Of a stretch of DNA of 64,000 nucleotides, positions 24,966 through 34,446 are shown in pieces. Source of the DNA: Methylomonas sp. LW13 (lineage in GTDB: Bacteria > Pseudomonadota > Gammaproteobacteria > Methylococcales > Methylomonadaceae); the NCBI RefSeq assembly GCF_016865255.1, contig NZ_CP033381.1, positions 2,852,001 to 2,916,000 on the forward strand, in the 5' to 3' direction. The stretch's first letter is position 1; each line of letters starts with the position of its first letter. A model generated the notes under the pieces. It made no database searches and had not been told where the DNA came from. It saw only the letters and a list, made by a program, of their open reading frames with translations. Position numbers and translations under genes: made by a program.

Positions 24966-27376
24966 CCACCGCGCAACGCCAACGTGCCGATCAGTTATTC
25001 ACGGTACTGGCTTATGAATATGACCATCATCTGTTTCTGATGGCTGATAGCAGCATTGGCTTTGGTTTTCTGTGCCGACCGCTGACCGGTGCCGATGCCA
25101 GCGTCTCCGCGCGCGTCAACGTGTTGCTAAACCAGGACTGGCCGACTGACACCTTGTTGCAGGTGAGCCTTTGGACTTCGCCGGACATCGAAGAATCGCT
25201 GGCCATCATGCAAACGCGGCGTCTGAAACAGCAAAAGCAGACCTATAAAACTATGACCCAAGCCAGTATCGATTTCTTGCGGCGCGGTACAACCAAAGCC
25301 CCGGAAGCGATATCGGGAGCACGCTTGCGGCGCAGCCATATTCTGGTCACGGTCAAACTGCCGATGGCCTATCCCAGACCAAGTGAACAAGACATCCGTC
25401 GAGCCAGCGAATTGCAAATGGCCACCCAGCAATCGCTGTCGACCATCGGCATGCATCCGGAACTATTGGGCGCCGATCAGTATGTGCGCATCCTGAATAC
25501 GCTACTCAACTGGCAGCCCGATGCCGGCTGGAAAGATCGTGTGGTACCCGAGTGCGATCCGACCCAGTTGATCCGCGATCAATTGCTGGATTACGACAAC
25601 GCCCTCGAACTCGATGAAAAAGGTCTGTGGCTGGGACATAAGCGCGTCAAGACCTTGTCCGCCAAACGCACCCCCGATCATTTTTACTTCGGCAGCGCCA
25701 AAAGTTATTTAGGCGACATTCTGTCTGGTACCCGTGGCATCCGCCAGAATACTTTGCTCAGTCTGACCTTGCATTACCCCGATGCCGAATCCACGCGAAC
25801 CCGTCAGGAAGGCGTGCGGCAATTTATCACCAATCAGGTCAATACACCGATTGCCCGGTTTTTGCCAGTGTTGGTCCAACGCAAACACCATTTCGACGTG
25901 TTGTTCGATGCCTACCGCGACGGCGACCGGCCGATTCGGGCTTATTTTGGTGTACTGCTGTTTTGCGACGAAGCCGAAGAAGCGGCGGCCGTTTCGAATG
26001 CGCGGGTGTATTTCCGGGAGCTGGGTTTTCAACTGTTGGAAGACAAGTATTTTTGCCTGCCGTTTTTTCTGAATTGTTTGCCGTTTGGTCCTGAGCGCTC
26101 GGCCATTGCTGATTTGAAACGCTACCGCACGCTGGCTACCCGGCATGCCATTCCGTTATTGCCATTGTTCGGTGATTGGGCCGGCACCGGGACGCCGACC
26201 TTGAATTTCGTCTCCCGTAACGGCGAACACATGGCTGTGTCGCTGTTCGATACCACCGGCAACTACAACCTGTGTATCGCCGCCGAATCAGGTAAAGGCA
26301 AATCCTTCCTGACCAACGAAATCATCGTCAGCTACCTGACCGAAGGCGCGCAAATCTGGGCCATCGATGTCGGCCGCTCCTATGAAAACCTCTGCGAGGT
26401 GCTGGAAGGCGATTTCGTCAAATTCACCCACGGCTCCGGCATCTGCATGAACCCGTTTGAAATCGTGCAAAACTTCGAGGAAGAAGCCGACATGTTAGCC
26501 GGATTGGTGAGCCAGATGGCCGCACCAACCGAGAAATTGACCGATTTCCAGACGGCTGGTCTGAAGCGGATATTAAAACAACTCTGGACCGAAAAGGCTC
26601 AGGCCATGTCCGTCGACGACATTGCAAAATGCCTGTGTGCCGAAACCGATCAACGCTTGAAGGATGTCGGCGAGCAGCTTTTTCCATTCACCACTAAAGG
26701 CGAATACGGCCGCTACTTCAACGGCAAGAACAATGCCAAATTCGCCAACGACTTTACCGTACTGGAACTGGAGGAACTCAAGGGTCGCAAGCATCTGCAA
26801 CAAGTCGTGTTGCTGCAACTGATCTACCAAATCCAGCAGGAAATGTATCTGGGCGAACGCAACCGGCCCAAGATCGTGATTATCGACGAAGCTTGGGATT
26901 TGCTCACCGAAGGCGATGTCGCCAAATTCATGGAACACGGGTACCGCCGGTTTCGGAAATACGGCGGTGCAGCAGTCACCATCACCCAATCGGTGAACGA
27001 CTTATATCGTAATGCCGCAGGGCGAGCCATTGTCGAGAACTCCGCCAATATGTACTTGCTCGGTCAAAAAGCCGAAGTCATCGAAGGCATGAAGCAAGAT
27101 CGGCGCTTGCCGTTGTCGGATGGCGGCTATGAACTCTTAAAAACTGTCCACACGCTGCCAGGTGCCTATTCGGAAATCTTCTTCATCACCGAGATGGGTT
27201 CCGGTATCGGACGGCTGATCGTCGATCCGTTCAAACGCATTCTTTTCTCGACCAAACCCGAAGACGTCAACGCCTTGAAGCAATTGCGCCGGCAAGGTTT
27301 GAGTCTGGGCGATGCCATTCAACAACTCATCGACAGCCGTAGAAGCAAACCGAGGGAGACTGGTTATGGATCTTAA
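24962..27376 (+). CDS. traC: TraC, T4SS ATPase (VirB4-like)
   Basis: An 804-aa cytoplasmic ATPase of the VirB4/TraC family that powers pilus assembly. Walker A 'AESGKGKS' is at about residues 441-448 and Walker B 'KIVIIDEAW' at about 637-645, followed by 'ITQSVNDLY'. Both the N-terminal TraC_F_IV domain and the C-terminal P-loop domain are complete. ATG 24962 is in an ATGA overlap with the RRXRR gene. The 3' end overlaps trbI by 11 bp. Confidence 0.94.
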   Translation: MTTAQRQRADQLFTVLAYEYDHHLFLMADSSIGFGFLCRPLTGADASVSARVNVLLNQDWPTDTLLQVSLWTSPDIEESLAIMQTRRLKQQKQTYKTMTQASIDFLRRGTTKAPEAISGARLRRSHILVTVKLPMAYPRPSEQDIRRASELQMATQQSLSTIGMHPELLGADQYVRILNTLLNWQPDAGWKDRVVPECDPTQLIRDQLLDYDNALELDEKGLWLGHKRVKTLSAKRTPDHFYFGSAKSYLGDILSGTRGIRQNTLLSLTLHYPDAESTRTRQEGVRQFITNQVNTPIARFLPVLVQRKHHFDVLFDAYRDGDRPIRAYFGVLLFCDEAEEAAAVSNARVYFRELGFQLLEDKYFCLPFFLNCLPFGPERSAIADLKRYRTLATRHAIPLLPLFGDWAGTGTPTLNFVSRNGEHMAVSLFDTTGNYNLCIAAESGKGKSFLTNEIIVSYLTEGAQIWAIDVGRSYENLCEVLEGDFVKFTHGSGICMNPFEIVQNFEEEADMLAGLVSQMAAPTEKLTDFQTAGLKRILKQLWTEKAQAMSVDDIAKCLCAETDQRLKDVGEQLFPFTTKGEYGRYFNGKNNAKFANDFTVLELEELKGRKHLQQVVLLQLIYQIQQEMYLGERNRPKIVIIDEAWDLLTEGDVAKFMEHGYRRFRKYGGAAVTITQSVNDLYRNAAGRAIVENSANMYLLGQKAEVIEGMKQDRRLPLSDGGYELLKTVHTLPGAYSEIFFITEMGSGIGRLIVDPFKRILFSTKPEDVNALKQLRRQGLSLGDAIQQLIDSRRSKPRETGYGS

Positions 27377-27683
27377 ATCGCAATGGCTCAGCACCGTTTT
27401 AATCGCGGCTTGTTTGGGCGGCATGGGCGGTTGGCTGGCTGCGCAACAGCAACTTCAACAGCCATTGGCACGCCTGAATCTGGTTACGCCGGTGTTCGTG
27501 CTCGACCGTGCCAAATTGATTCAATCGATACCGCCCAATGCCAGTCAGGAGCAGATGGCGAAAATCGTCGATGACTGGCAGGGTCAAGCCAAAAAGCTCA
27601 GTGACGCAGGCTATCTGGTGATAGATTCGACGGCGGTGGTGGCCGCACCGGAGGATGTCTATGTTCGACAAACCGGACGCTAA
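27366..27683 (+). CDS. trbI: TrbI-like T4SS protein
   Basis: A 105-aa protein with one N-terminal hydrophobic segment ('TVLIAACLGGMGGWLAAQQ', about residues 10-28) and a periplasmic tail with 'FVLDRAKLIQSIPPNASQEQM' and 'DAGYLVIDSTAVVAAPEDVYV', as in F-type TrbI proteins. The start lies inside the 3' end of traC, and the end overlaps the signal peptidase gene by 23 bp. F TrbI affects pilus retraction and length. Confidence 0.75.
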   Translation: MDLKSQWLSTVLIAACLGGMGGWLAAQQQLQQPLARLNLVTPVFVLDRAKLIQSIPPNASQEQMAKIVDDWQGQAKKLSDAGYLVIDSTAVVAAPEDVYVRQTGR

Positions 27684-28227
27684 GCCTATGAATACCCCCG
27701 GGTTCCATTCGCCATCGTCGCCCCGCTTCACTCGCCCGCGTTTAGGCCGTTTTCTGCTCAAGGCGATACCGATTTTGTTGCTGGTGTTAGCCGTGGAACG
27801 TTACCTCGGCCAACGCTTTCTGATCGGCGGCGATGACCAGGTCGATCGCTGCCTGCCGGATAAATGGATATACCTGATCGACACGCACAACAAGGACATC
27901 TGGCGCGGCGATTTGATTGCCTTTCGCGCCGAGCGCATGGCGCCTTTTTTTAAGGACGGCCAGATCATTGTCAAAATCGCCGCCGGCGTCACGGGTGATA
28001 GCATTCACGTTGATCCGCAGCACACCATGATCAACGGTGAACGGATCATCGACGGTTTGCCGCTGACGGAGAAACTCAACAAGCCGGCTGCCCGTTTTAA
28101 CCGCCATGAAACCATCCCACCGGCTGCCTATTGGGTGACCGGGCAAACCGACAAAAGCTTCGATTCACGTTACTGGGGCTATGTCTACGATCATCAAGTG
28201 ATTGGACGGGCCTATGCGTTGTTTTGA
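27661..28227 (+). CDS. S26-family (TraF/TrhF-type) signal peptidase
   Basis: A 188-aa protein with a transmembrane segment at about residues 34-52 ('LLKAIPILLLVLAVERYLG') and a periplasmic S26 domain. The position of the catalytic serine reads 'DRCLPDKWIYLID', that is, Cys instead of Ser, while the general-base Lys is probably the one in 'GQIIVKIAAGVTGD'. The late motif 'DSRYWGYV' is the S26 box 'SRYxG'. ATG 27661 is preferred to 27655 because GGAGG ends at 27654. It probably processes pilin or cyclises it; whether Cys supports catalysis is open. Confidence 0.82.
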   Translation: MFDKPDAKPMNTPGFHSPSSPRFTRPRLGRFLLKAIPILLLVLAVERYLGQRFLIGGDDQVDRCLPDKWIYLIDTHNKDIWRGDLIAFRAERMAPFFKDGQIIVKIAAGVTGDSIHVDPQHTMINGERIIDGLPLTEKLNKPAARFNRHETIPPAAYWVTGQTDKSFDSRYWGYVYDHQVIGRAYALF

Positions 28228-29422
28228 TTGGTCTCAACATCCTTGGTGTCAATCGACGATCTGTTTGCTCTGTTGGTTCAGTTTGCATACGGTTCAGGCA
28301 GAGGAAGCTTGGCTGCAACGTTCTCAGGCTATTTTGCAGACATTGGAAGGCCAGCCTCGTCCTGACTGGTTGAACGGTCAATCTGAACAGTTGGGCGTGA
28401 AACGCCAGGCGCAACAATTGTTGGAAGCCTCACAGGTGATCCAAACAGAGGCGCTATCGACACGATCGACAACAGTGGCAAGCGGTCTGCCAACAACCCG
28501 TTCGAACAAACCACTTACCTTGTTGTTTGTGTCCTTCTCGCTGGGTGACTCAGCACTGAAAAGCATCTTCGAAGAGGCGGCAGGCCGGGACGATGTGTTA
28601 CTGGTGTTTCGCGGCCCCAAACCCGGCCAAAAGCTACCGGCCTTGATGGCAGACCTCAAACGCTTGCTGAAAGGTATTGATCCTCTGCCCAACATCATCA
28701 TCGATCCCACCCGTTTTCAACGCTGGTCGGTTTCATCTGTGCCAGACATCGTCGTCGAACAGGACGATAAAGCCCGTTTACACGTTCGAGGTGTCAGCAG
28801 TCTGTCATGGTTGGACGAGCAAATCAAAGCCGGCAAACAAGGTGATTTGGGCGCCTTGGGCGATGTTGGCGAAATTACCGAAATCGACTTGCTTGAAGAG
28901 ATCAAACGCCGGATGGCCGCCATCGATTGGAAGCAAAAGCAACAACAAGCCATCGCTCGGTTCTGGGAACAGCAGAAATTTGAAGACTTACCCACGGCTC
29001 AGGCCGATCGCGACCGCATCGTAGATTTGACCATCACCGCCTCACGCGATCTAGTTGCTCCCAACGGTCAGCTGATTATCCATGCCGGACAAACCGTCAA
29101 TCCGTTGGACAAGATGCCGTTTGGCTTATGCCTGAAGGTATTCGATGCCACGGTGCCGGCTCAAGTCGAGTTGATTCAGTGTCAGTCCTGCCAGAATAAA
29201 CAGGCTCGGGTGATGTATCTGGCCACGGCTCTGCCGCGCCAGTCCGGGTGGGATAGTTTGCAGCGTTTGGAAACTGCGCTTCAGGCACCGGTGTATTTAT
29301 TGACACCGGATGTGCGCAGCCGCTTTCAATTACAGCAGGTACCGGCGATTGTCGAACAAGTCGGTAACCAGTTAGTGGTTCGTGAACGAAAACTGCCTGC
29401 CTCAACAGGAGAGCGGTCATGA
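28214..29422 (+). CDS. traW: TrbC-TraW fusion, pilus assembly protein
   Basis: A 402-aa exported protein. ATG 28214 overlaps the peptidase gene and gives a signal peptide ending near 'HTVQA|EEAW'. The middle ('LLFVSFSLGDSALKSIFEEAAGRDDV...QRWSVSSVPDIVVEQ') is TrbC, a thioredoxin-like domain. The C-terminal part ('DLVAPNGQLIIHAGQTVNPLD...APVYLLTPDVRSRFQLQQVPAIV') is TraW. F encodes these as two genes; SXT/IncC-type elements encode a fusion. It has a role in pilus extension in the periplasm. It overlaps traU by 4 bp. Confidence 0.85.
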   Translation: MRCFDWSQHPWCQSTICLLCWFSLHTVQAEEAWLQRSQAILQTLEGQPRPDWLNGQSEQLGVKRQAQQLLEASQVIQTEALSTRSTTVASGLPTTRSNKPLTLLFVSFSLGDSALKSIFEEAAGRDDVLLVFRGPKPGQKLPALMADLKRLLKGIDPLPNIIIDPTRFQRWSVSSVPDIVVEQDDKARLHVRGVSSLSWLDEQIKAGKQGDLGALGDVGEITEIDLLEEIKRRMAAIDWKQKQQQAIARFWEQQKFEDLPTAQADRDRIVDLTITASRDLVAPNGQLIIHAGQTVNPLDKMPFGLCLKVFDATVPAQVELIQCQSCQNKQARVMYLATALPRQSGWDSLQRLETALQAPVYLLTPDVRSRFQLQQVPAIVEQVGNQLVVRERKLPASTGERS

Positions 29423-30450
29423 ATCTGTGGATTTTGCCTTGGACTTTGGGAGTGTTGGTGACGTTGGCTACCCCGGTCTATTCCGAAACCACCACCAATA
29501 GCGTCGACCCATTGTGCTCGGACGCCGAGCTGTGGTCCGGCAACCTGATTACCGATATTTGTTGGAGCTGCTTGTTTCCGATTCGTGCAGCCGGGGCATC
29601 GTTGGGCGGCGGCAACGTACCGAGCATCGCCACCGACGAGAAGTTCTGTTTTTGCACCGATCCGATGGGCATTCCGGAGCTGGGCATGACCATGGGCCTT
29701 TGGAACCCGGCCCGGCTGATTGAGATTGTCCGCAATCCCCGGTGTTCACCGTCGCTGGGCGGACATAAATTCAGCGCCTCGAATGTGCGCTTAATCGCCA
29801 CTACCGGCAAAGCCGATTTCGATGCCAGCGAAATGTCCTTTTTTAACTACCACTACTTTGCGTTTCCATTGACCATTTTGCTGGACCTATTCTGGGATGG
29901 TCGCTGCAACACTGATGGCTACCGGGATTTTGATTTGCTATATGTCTCGGAACTGGACCCGACCTGGAACAACGATTTATTGGCGTTCTTCACCAGTCTG
30001 GAAACAGCGTTATTTGCCAATCCGGTGGCCATTTCGGCTTGTGTCGCCGATGCTGCTGCGGCGGCGGCCGGTAATCCTTTGGATGCTTTGTTCTGGTGTG
30101 CAGGCGCCTGGGGTCACATGTATCCCTTATCCGGCGTTTCGCCGACCAGTTATGGCACCGATCCGCGCATCACCAGTCTATTGGCTACGCGGGCGACCGC
30201 CTCCTTGCACCGGCGCGGGCTGGCCTGGAAGACCTCGGGCAACGATGCTTTATGCGGTGGCTATATCTATCCCTTCATCCCCAAGTCGCAATACCGGCTA
30301 TCGATGTTTTATCCAGTTGCCGAAACCGAGTCCAATCACGCCATTGGCGAAACCACCTTCAAGTGGGGTGCGGGACGTACCTATCCGGGGCCGGGTGAAG
30401 ACCATCTTTACCTGCTGTGGCGTTGGCAGGACTGCTGCGTGGGGCTGTGA
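29419..30450 (+). CDS. traU: TraU, T4SS protein
   Basis: A 343-aa exported protein: signal peptide residues 1-22 (ends 'TPVYS|ETT'), then the Cys-rich TraU core with 'ITDICWSCLFPIRAAG', 'FCFCTDPMG', 'FWDGRCNTD' and 'MYPLSGVSPTSYG', and the terminal 'LYLLWRWQDCCVGL'. Many cysteines require the DsbC encoded upstream. TraU is required for pilus assembly and DNA transfer. The last base of its TGA stop is the first base of the traN start codon (1-bp overlap). Confidence 0.92.
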   Translation: MNLWILPWTLGVLVTLATPVYSETTTNSVDPLCSDAELWSGNLITDICWSCLFPIRAAGASLGGGNVPSIATDEKFCFCTDPMGIPELGMTMGLWNPARLIEIVRNPRCSPSLGGHKFSASNVRLIATTGKADFDASEMSFFNYHYFAFPLTILLDLFWDGRCNTDGYRDFDLLYVSELDPTWNNDLLAFFTSLETALFANPVAISACVADAAAAAAGNPLDALFWCAGAWGHMYPLSGVSPTSYGTDPRITSLLATRATASLHRRGLAWKTSGNDALCGGYIYPFIPKSQYRLSMFYPVAETESNHAIGETTFKWGAGRTYPGPGEDHLYLLWRWQDCCVGL

Positions 30451-33233
30451 TGACTGTCAGTGAGTTATTCGAACCGCAACATTGCTTGACGCAGACATTG
30501 TCTGCGATTTTGTGCGTGACGCTGGCCTGGACGCCGTTTGGCGTATCTTGGGCAGATGCGATTCAGGCAGCTGGGCGCAATGGCCAACAACTAGGTGAGC
30601 AAATCCTCGGCGATTTTGCCTTTCCGATTGATACCGGCAATGGCTCGCTGACCTTGAATCCGGGGACGGGTCACGAAAGCGCCATTTCGATCGGCACATT
30701 GTTTCCGGATACGAATAACACATCAACAACGACCAGCGATTTTGCCAATCTTTATGGTAACAACCCCGGCACGCTAGCGGCGGGTCTGGATGCACAGACC
30801 GCCCTGAACGGCGAAACCAGCTTCACCGGCGAAGCCTATCGCACCTTGATCGACAATGCCCACCAGTCGCATCCGGATTTACAAGCCGATCCGATCTGGC
30901 ACAACGGCGATCAGGTAATCAGCGACTTCACGCCTTGGGCACAGTCGTTCTCGGACTGTACCACTGTGACCACGCAAACGGCGACTAGCCATTCAGTACA
31001 AATACCTGATTATCAATTGTGTCTGCGGCAACCAACCGTGCCGCAGAGTTGCACGGCGACGCATCAGGTCAGTGTCGTACCGTTACTCAGTTTTGTATCC
31101 GGTGACGGCGGCATATCCAATTGCGGGCCGGGCTGCATGGATTTGTATGTCGGTCGGGTCGGCGACAACTATTGGTCGTCCGGATGCGCGGTGTTTACCT
31201 GGCAAGTGACCTATAACGTCCTGCATCCGGAAGCGATTGTCAGCGCTACATTGGAGGACGTGGAGTTCGACGACCATGCTCGGGTGTATTACGGCGGCAA
31301 CCTGATTTATACCGGTTCCACCGGCTGGGGCGGCGCTTGCGAGCTCAGCAATAGCTGGGTCGATCATCCCAATCGCGACGTCACCTACGCCTTCAACAGC
31401 GCGGGCAATAAAGTCTTCAAACAAGACACGATGGTCGGCGGTAATGGCGAGGGCTATTCGCGAATACGACTGCGTTATGACTTGTCGAAACTGATCACCC
31501 AGGACGAATGGAGCTGGAGTGGGCCGAATTGCCAAAACTTGGCCAATGCGATCACCGACGGCATTTGCCAGGCTGGCAGCCAATTGAGTTGTACGAACGA
31601 TCCCGCCAATACCTCGGGTTGTTACGTCGATCCCACTTCGCAAGTCATGGTCTGCGGTACGGATTTGTCACAAGCCCCGGTGGCAAGTTCGTCAGGGATT
31701 CGTAATACCTGTATGAATATCCAAGCCGCCGGAAACTGCGATTTGAATCAGTACGGCCAATGTTGGACCGATACCGCCGGCACCCATTGTCTGGAGCCGC
31801 CGGCGAACGGCGTGCCCCAAAAAACCTGCGTTTCGTTAGAAACCCGAGGCTGCTCGTTCATCAAAAGCCAATGTACCAGTGTACTCGCCTCAGGTACCTG
31901 TTGGGACAGCGTCGATACCTACGACTGCGGACAAACCGTTGGCATTCCCGGCATTCAAAGCAATACTCAACAGCAATGCGCCGGGCCGATCCGCTGCATG
32001 GGCGAAGACTGCATCAGCGTGAATCGCACGCAAAGCCAGGATTTCACCAAGGCGGTGGCCTTACTCAACAGCGCCCAGCAAATGGCGATGGATTTGCATT
32101 GCGATTACGCCAATGCCGATCTGCAGCAAAAGGATCCGACCACCTGCCAGGTATTCCAAGGCAAGCCGGCCAGTTGCAAAATGGTCGGTGGCGCACTCAG
32201 TCTGGTCGATTGCTGCGAAACGCCCTCGGGTGCGATGGGACTGGGACGTTACATTGATTTATTGATCGCCACCAGTCAGATGGACAGCGCGGTGATGGCC
32301 ATGGACAGTACCTCGGCGATTCGAGGCGCCTGGGAAACCATGCGTACCCCGTTCACGTTGGCCGGCGATGCCTGGAACAGTTTTCAGGCGGATTTTGCCT
32401 CGACAGTGAATGACTTGGTCGGCACCGACATGCTCAGCACTAGCGACATTGCCTCGCAAGGCTTGCTCGACTCGCTCAAAGGCGAATTGATGAAGTCGGT
32501 GGCGGAATGGATAGGCCAGACCTTTGGTGAAGCGGCCGGCAATGCGCTGTTCAGTGCCGGCGGCCAGGCGGCCTTCGATTCGGCGGGTAATCTCACACCT
32601 GCTGCGGAATCCGGTGGTGTCGAATTGGGCGGCGGTGCCGCGGTTGCCGGCGAACTGCTCAGCACCTTGATGACAGCCTATACGGTGGTGATGATCATCA
32701 TCATGATCATCCAGATCGTCTATTCCTGCGAGGAACCGGAGTATGAACTGGCTGCCAAGAAACAACTGAAAGTCTGCACGGACCTCGGTACCTATTGCGA
32801 AAGCAAGGTAGCTGGCGTGTGTTGGGTGCGCAAGGAGAGCTATTGCTGCTATAACTCGCCGTTAGCGCGCATCCTCAACGAACAGATCAAACCGCAACTG
32901 GGCATGGATTTCGGTACGCCGGAAAGTCCGAGTTGCACCGGCATCAAAGTATCGGATCTGGACCGAGTGGACTGGACCCAAGTCAATCTCGACGAATGGT
33001 TGGCCATTCTGGCACAGACAGGGCATTTGCCGTCCGCCGCCAATGCCGCGTCCATGCTGAATCTCGATCAACTCACCGGGTCGGGTAGCCGACTCAATCC
33101 GCAGAAATACGGCGCAGCATCCAGCGGCAGGCAGGATACCTTAACTCGTACCCAAGGCCGGATGACCGATTTGGATGTCCCCTCGGTCAAACGGCAGTCT
33201 GAACTGGAAGGCTGGGGTATGGGGCCGCAATAA
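30450..33233 (+). CDS. traN: TraN, mating-pair stabilisation outer-membrane protein
   Basis: A 927-aa very Cys-rich protein. ATG 30450 shares one base with the traU stop. The signal peptide is within residues 1-35 ('LSAILCVTLAWTPFGVSWA'). The central region has many paired cysteines ('GNCDLNQYGQCWTDTAGTHC', 'CVSLETRGCSFIKSQC'), followed by a hydrophobic segment near residue 755 ('VVMIIIMIIQIVYSC') and the conserved TraN C-terminus ('KVCTDLGTYCESKVAGVCWVRKESYCCYNSPLARI', in part). Length and order match the large TraN of SXT/IncC. It contacts recipient cells. It is the last gene of the tra operon. Confidence 0.9.
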   Translation: MTVSELFEPQHCLTQTLSAILCVTLAWTPFGVSWADAIQAAGRNGQQLGEQILGDFAFPIDTGNGSLTLNPGTGHESAISIGTLFPDTNNTSTTTSDFANLYGNNPGTLAAGLDAQTALNGETSFTGEAYRTLIDNAHQSHPDLQADPIWHNGDQVISDFTPWAQSFSDCTTVTTQTATSHSVQIPDYQLCLRQPTVPQSCTATHQVSVVPLLSFVSGDGGISNCGPGCMDLYVGRVGDNYWSSGCAVFTWQVTYNVLHPEAIVSATLEDVEFDDHARVYYGGNLIYTGSTGWGGACELSNSWVDHPNRDVTYAFNSAGNKVFKQDTMVGGNGEGYSRIRLRYDLSKLITQDEWSWSGPNCQNLANAITDGICQAGSQLSCTNDPANTSGCYVDPTSQVMVCGTDLSQAPVASSSGIRNTCMNIQAAGNCDLNQYGQCWTDTAGTHCLEPPANGVPQKTCVSLETRGCSFIKSQCTSVLASGTCWDSVDTYDCGQTVGIPGIQSNTQQQCAGPIRCMGEDCISVNRTQSQDFTKAVALLNSAQQMAMDLHCDYANADLQQKDPTTCQVFQGKPASCKMVGGALSLVDCCETPSGAMGLGRYIDLLIATSQMDSAVMAMDSTSAIRGAWETMRTPFTLAGDAWNSFQADFASTVNDLVGTDMLSTSDIASQGLLDSLKGELMKSVAEWIGQTFGEAAGNALFSAGGQAAFDSAGNLTPAAESGGVELGGGAAVAGELLSTLMTAYTVVMIIIMIIQIVYSCEEPEYELAAKKQLKVCTDLGTYCESKVAGVCWVRKESYCCYNSPLARILNEQIKPQLGMDFGTPESPSCTGIKVSDLDRVDWTQVNLDEWLAILAQTGHLPSAANAASMLNLDQLTGSGSRLNPQKYGAASSGRQDTLTRTQGRMTDLDVPSVKRQSELEGWGMGPQ

Positions 33234-33246
33234 TGAGGTCTATCCC

Positions 33247-33519
33247 TTACTGAACCGCGTCTTTCAAGCCCTTGCCGGCTTTGAACGAAGGCAATTTGGC
33301 GGCGGCAATCGTAATGGCTTCGCCGGTTTGCGGGTTGCGGCCAGTGCGCTCGGCGCGTTCTTTTACTTCAAAGGTACCAAAGCCTACCAAAGCCACGGAA
33401 TCGCCGGATTTCAACGCGGCTTGAATGGATTGAGTAATGCCATCCAATGCGCGACCGGCGCCGGATTTAGTCAGATTGGCGTGGCTGGCGATGGCGTCGA
33501 TGAGGTCAGATTTGTTCAT
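33247..33519 (-). CDS. HU-type histone-like DNA-binding protein
   Basis: A 90-aa HU-family protein: '[26 protein letters not shown]', '[25 protein letters not shown]' (the DNA-binding arm with the conserved RxGRNPxTG) and '[18 protein letters not shown]'. The start 'MNKSDL' (base 33519) is preferred; the upstream extension is not HU-like. It is convergent with traN (13-bp gap), so the tra operon ends here. Element-borne HU genes are often accessory; it may help recombination or nucleoid packaging of the element. Confidence 0.93.
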   Translation of the reverse strand: MNKSDLIDAIASHANLTKSGAGRALDGITQSIQAALKSGDSVALVGFGTFEVKERAERTGRNPQTGEAITIAAAKLPSFKAGKGLKDAVQ

Positions 33520-33662
33520 GTATGTTATTTCCTTTTTATGGAGACGGTTTATTTGAAGTTTTGTCAGCGAGCGCGATCCTAGACTCGGCAATTTTGCCCC
33601 TCGCTCTGAAATCGATTCAGTGAATAACGAGGATTAGCCATATTTTATGGCAAAAGACAGAC

Positions 33663-34439
33663 TTAGTAGTCCGAGCTCCCTTTCGATGCCAACATCATAC
33701 GCAGATTTTCACGTATAGTTGCCGTCAATAGTACAGTCGAAATTCCATAAAGCCGGCTTAATCTCTCAACTACACCTGTTACATCGGACGGTTTTGATAT
33801 GCGATCACCAATTTTGGTAAATGGACCGTCAGTTTCCGTCAATAATCTATCGAGAGGGATGAGGGTAACGGTTGATGTATGTTTCTCATTTTCAAGCATT
33901 GCAGAATTGACCGAAAAATAACACCCCAACTCGATAGCGCGTCTGACTTCCGCCTTACTACCGGTGAACCAGTGCAATACGACTTTTCCTCTAGGGGGAG
34001 GCAAATACCTTTCAATATAATCCAGTACAGCCTTTGCGGAACGGGCACTGTGGACCGAAATAATTTTATCCCCTACCGCTGCACAACGTTGCAAAATATG
34101 CCGAAATACTTCCTTCTGTAATTCGAAAGACTTATAAAAACGCGGTCCCGCGTCTAGACCAACTTCTCCGACATAGCGAGTTTCGGGCAAATAGCGTTCC
34201 CACAATTCAATTTCACTCGCTCGCTCGGCTACTAACTGTGGATGCAAACCTAGAGCTGCTCGCACATGCCTCGTACACTGGGCAATCTCGTGGTTACGTG
34301 GCCATGCCTGTGGGGTTGTCGTGACCGTAAGTGTGTATACGCCAGCCTCTTCGGCCTCCCGCACGGCAGCTTGATGGTCCGGGTACAAATCAAGGTGACA
34401 ATGGAAGTCCACGAGACCCGCTGTAGCGTTCATGAGCAT
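33663..34439 (-). CDS. qatD: QatD, TatD-like nuclease of the Qat anti-phage system
   Basis: A 258-aa TatD-family metal-dependent hydrolase. The metal ligands are visible: 'DFHCHLD' (HxH), the Glu in 'VGEVGLD', His in 'VHSARS', His in 'LHWFTG' and Asp in 'TETDGP'. I choose the ATG at 34439, which follows GAGGGGAAA, over the longer frame overlapping qatC. It is last in the qatABCD order. QatABCD was shown experimentally to protect E. coli from phages in other studies; mechanism not fully known. Confidence 0.9.
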   Translation of the reverse strand: MLMNATAGLVDFHCHLDLYPDHQAAVREAEEAGVYTLTVTTTPQAWPRNHEIAQCTRHVRAALGLHPQLVAERASEIELWERYLPETRYVGEVGLDAGPRFYKSFELQKEVFRHILQRCAAVGDKIISVHSARSAKAVLDYIERYLPPPRGKVVLHWFTGSKAEVRRAIELGCYFSVNSAMLENEKHTSTVTLIPLDRLLTETDGPFTKIGDRISKPSDVTGVVERLSRLYGISTVLLTATIRENLRMMLASKGSSDY

Positions 34440-34446
34440 TTTCCCC

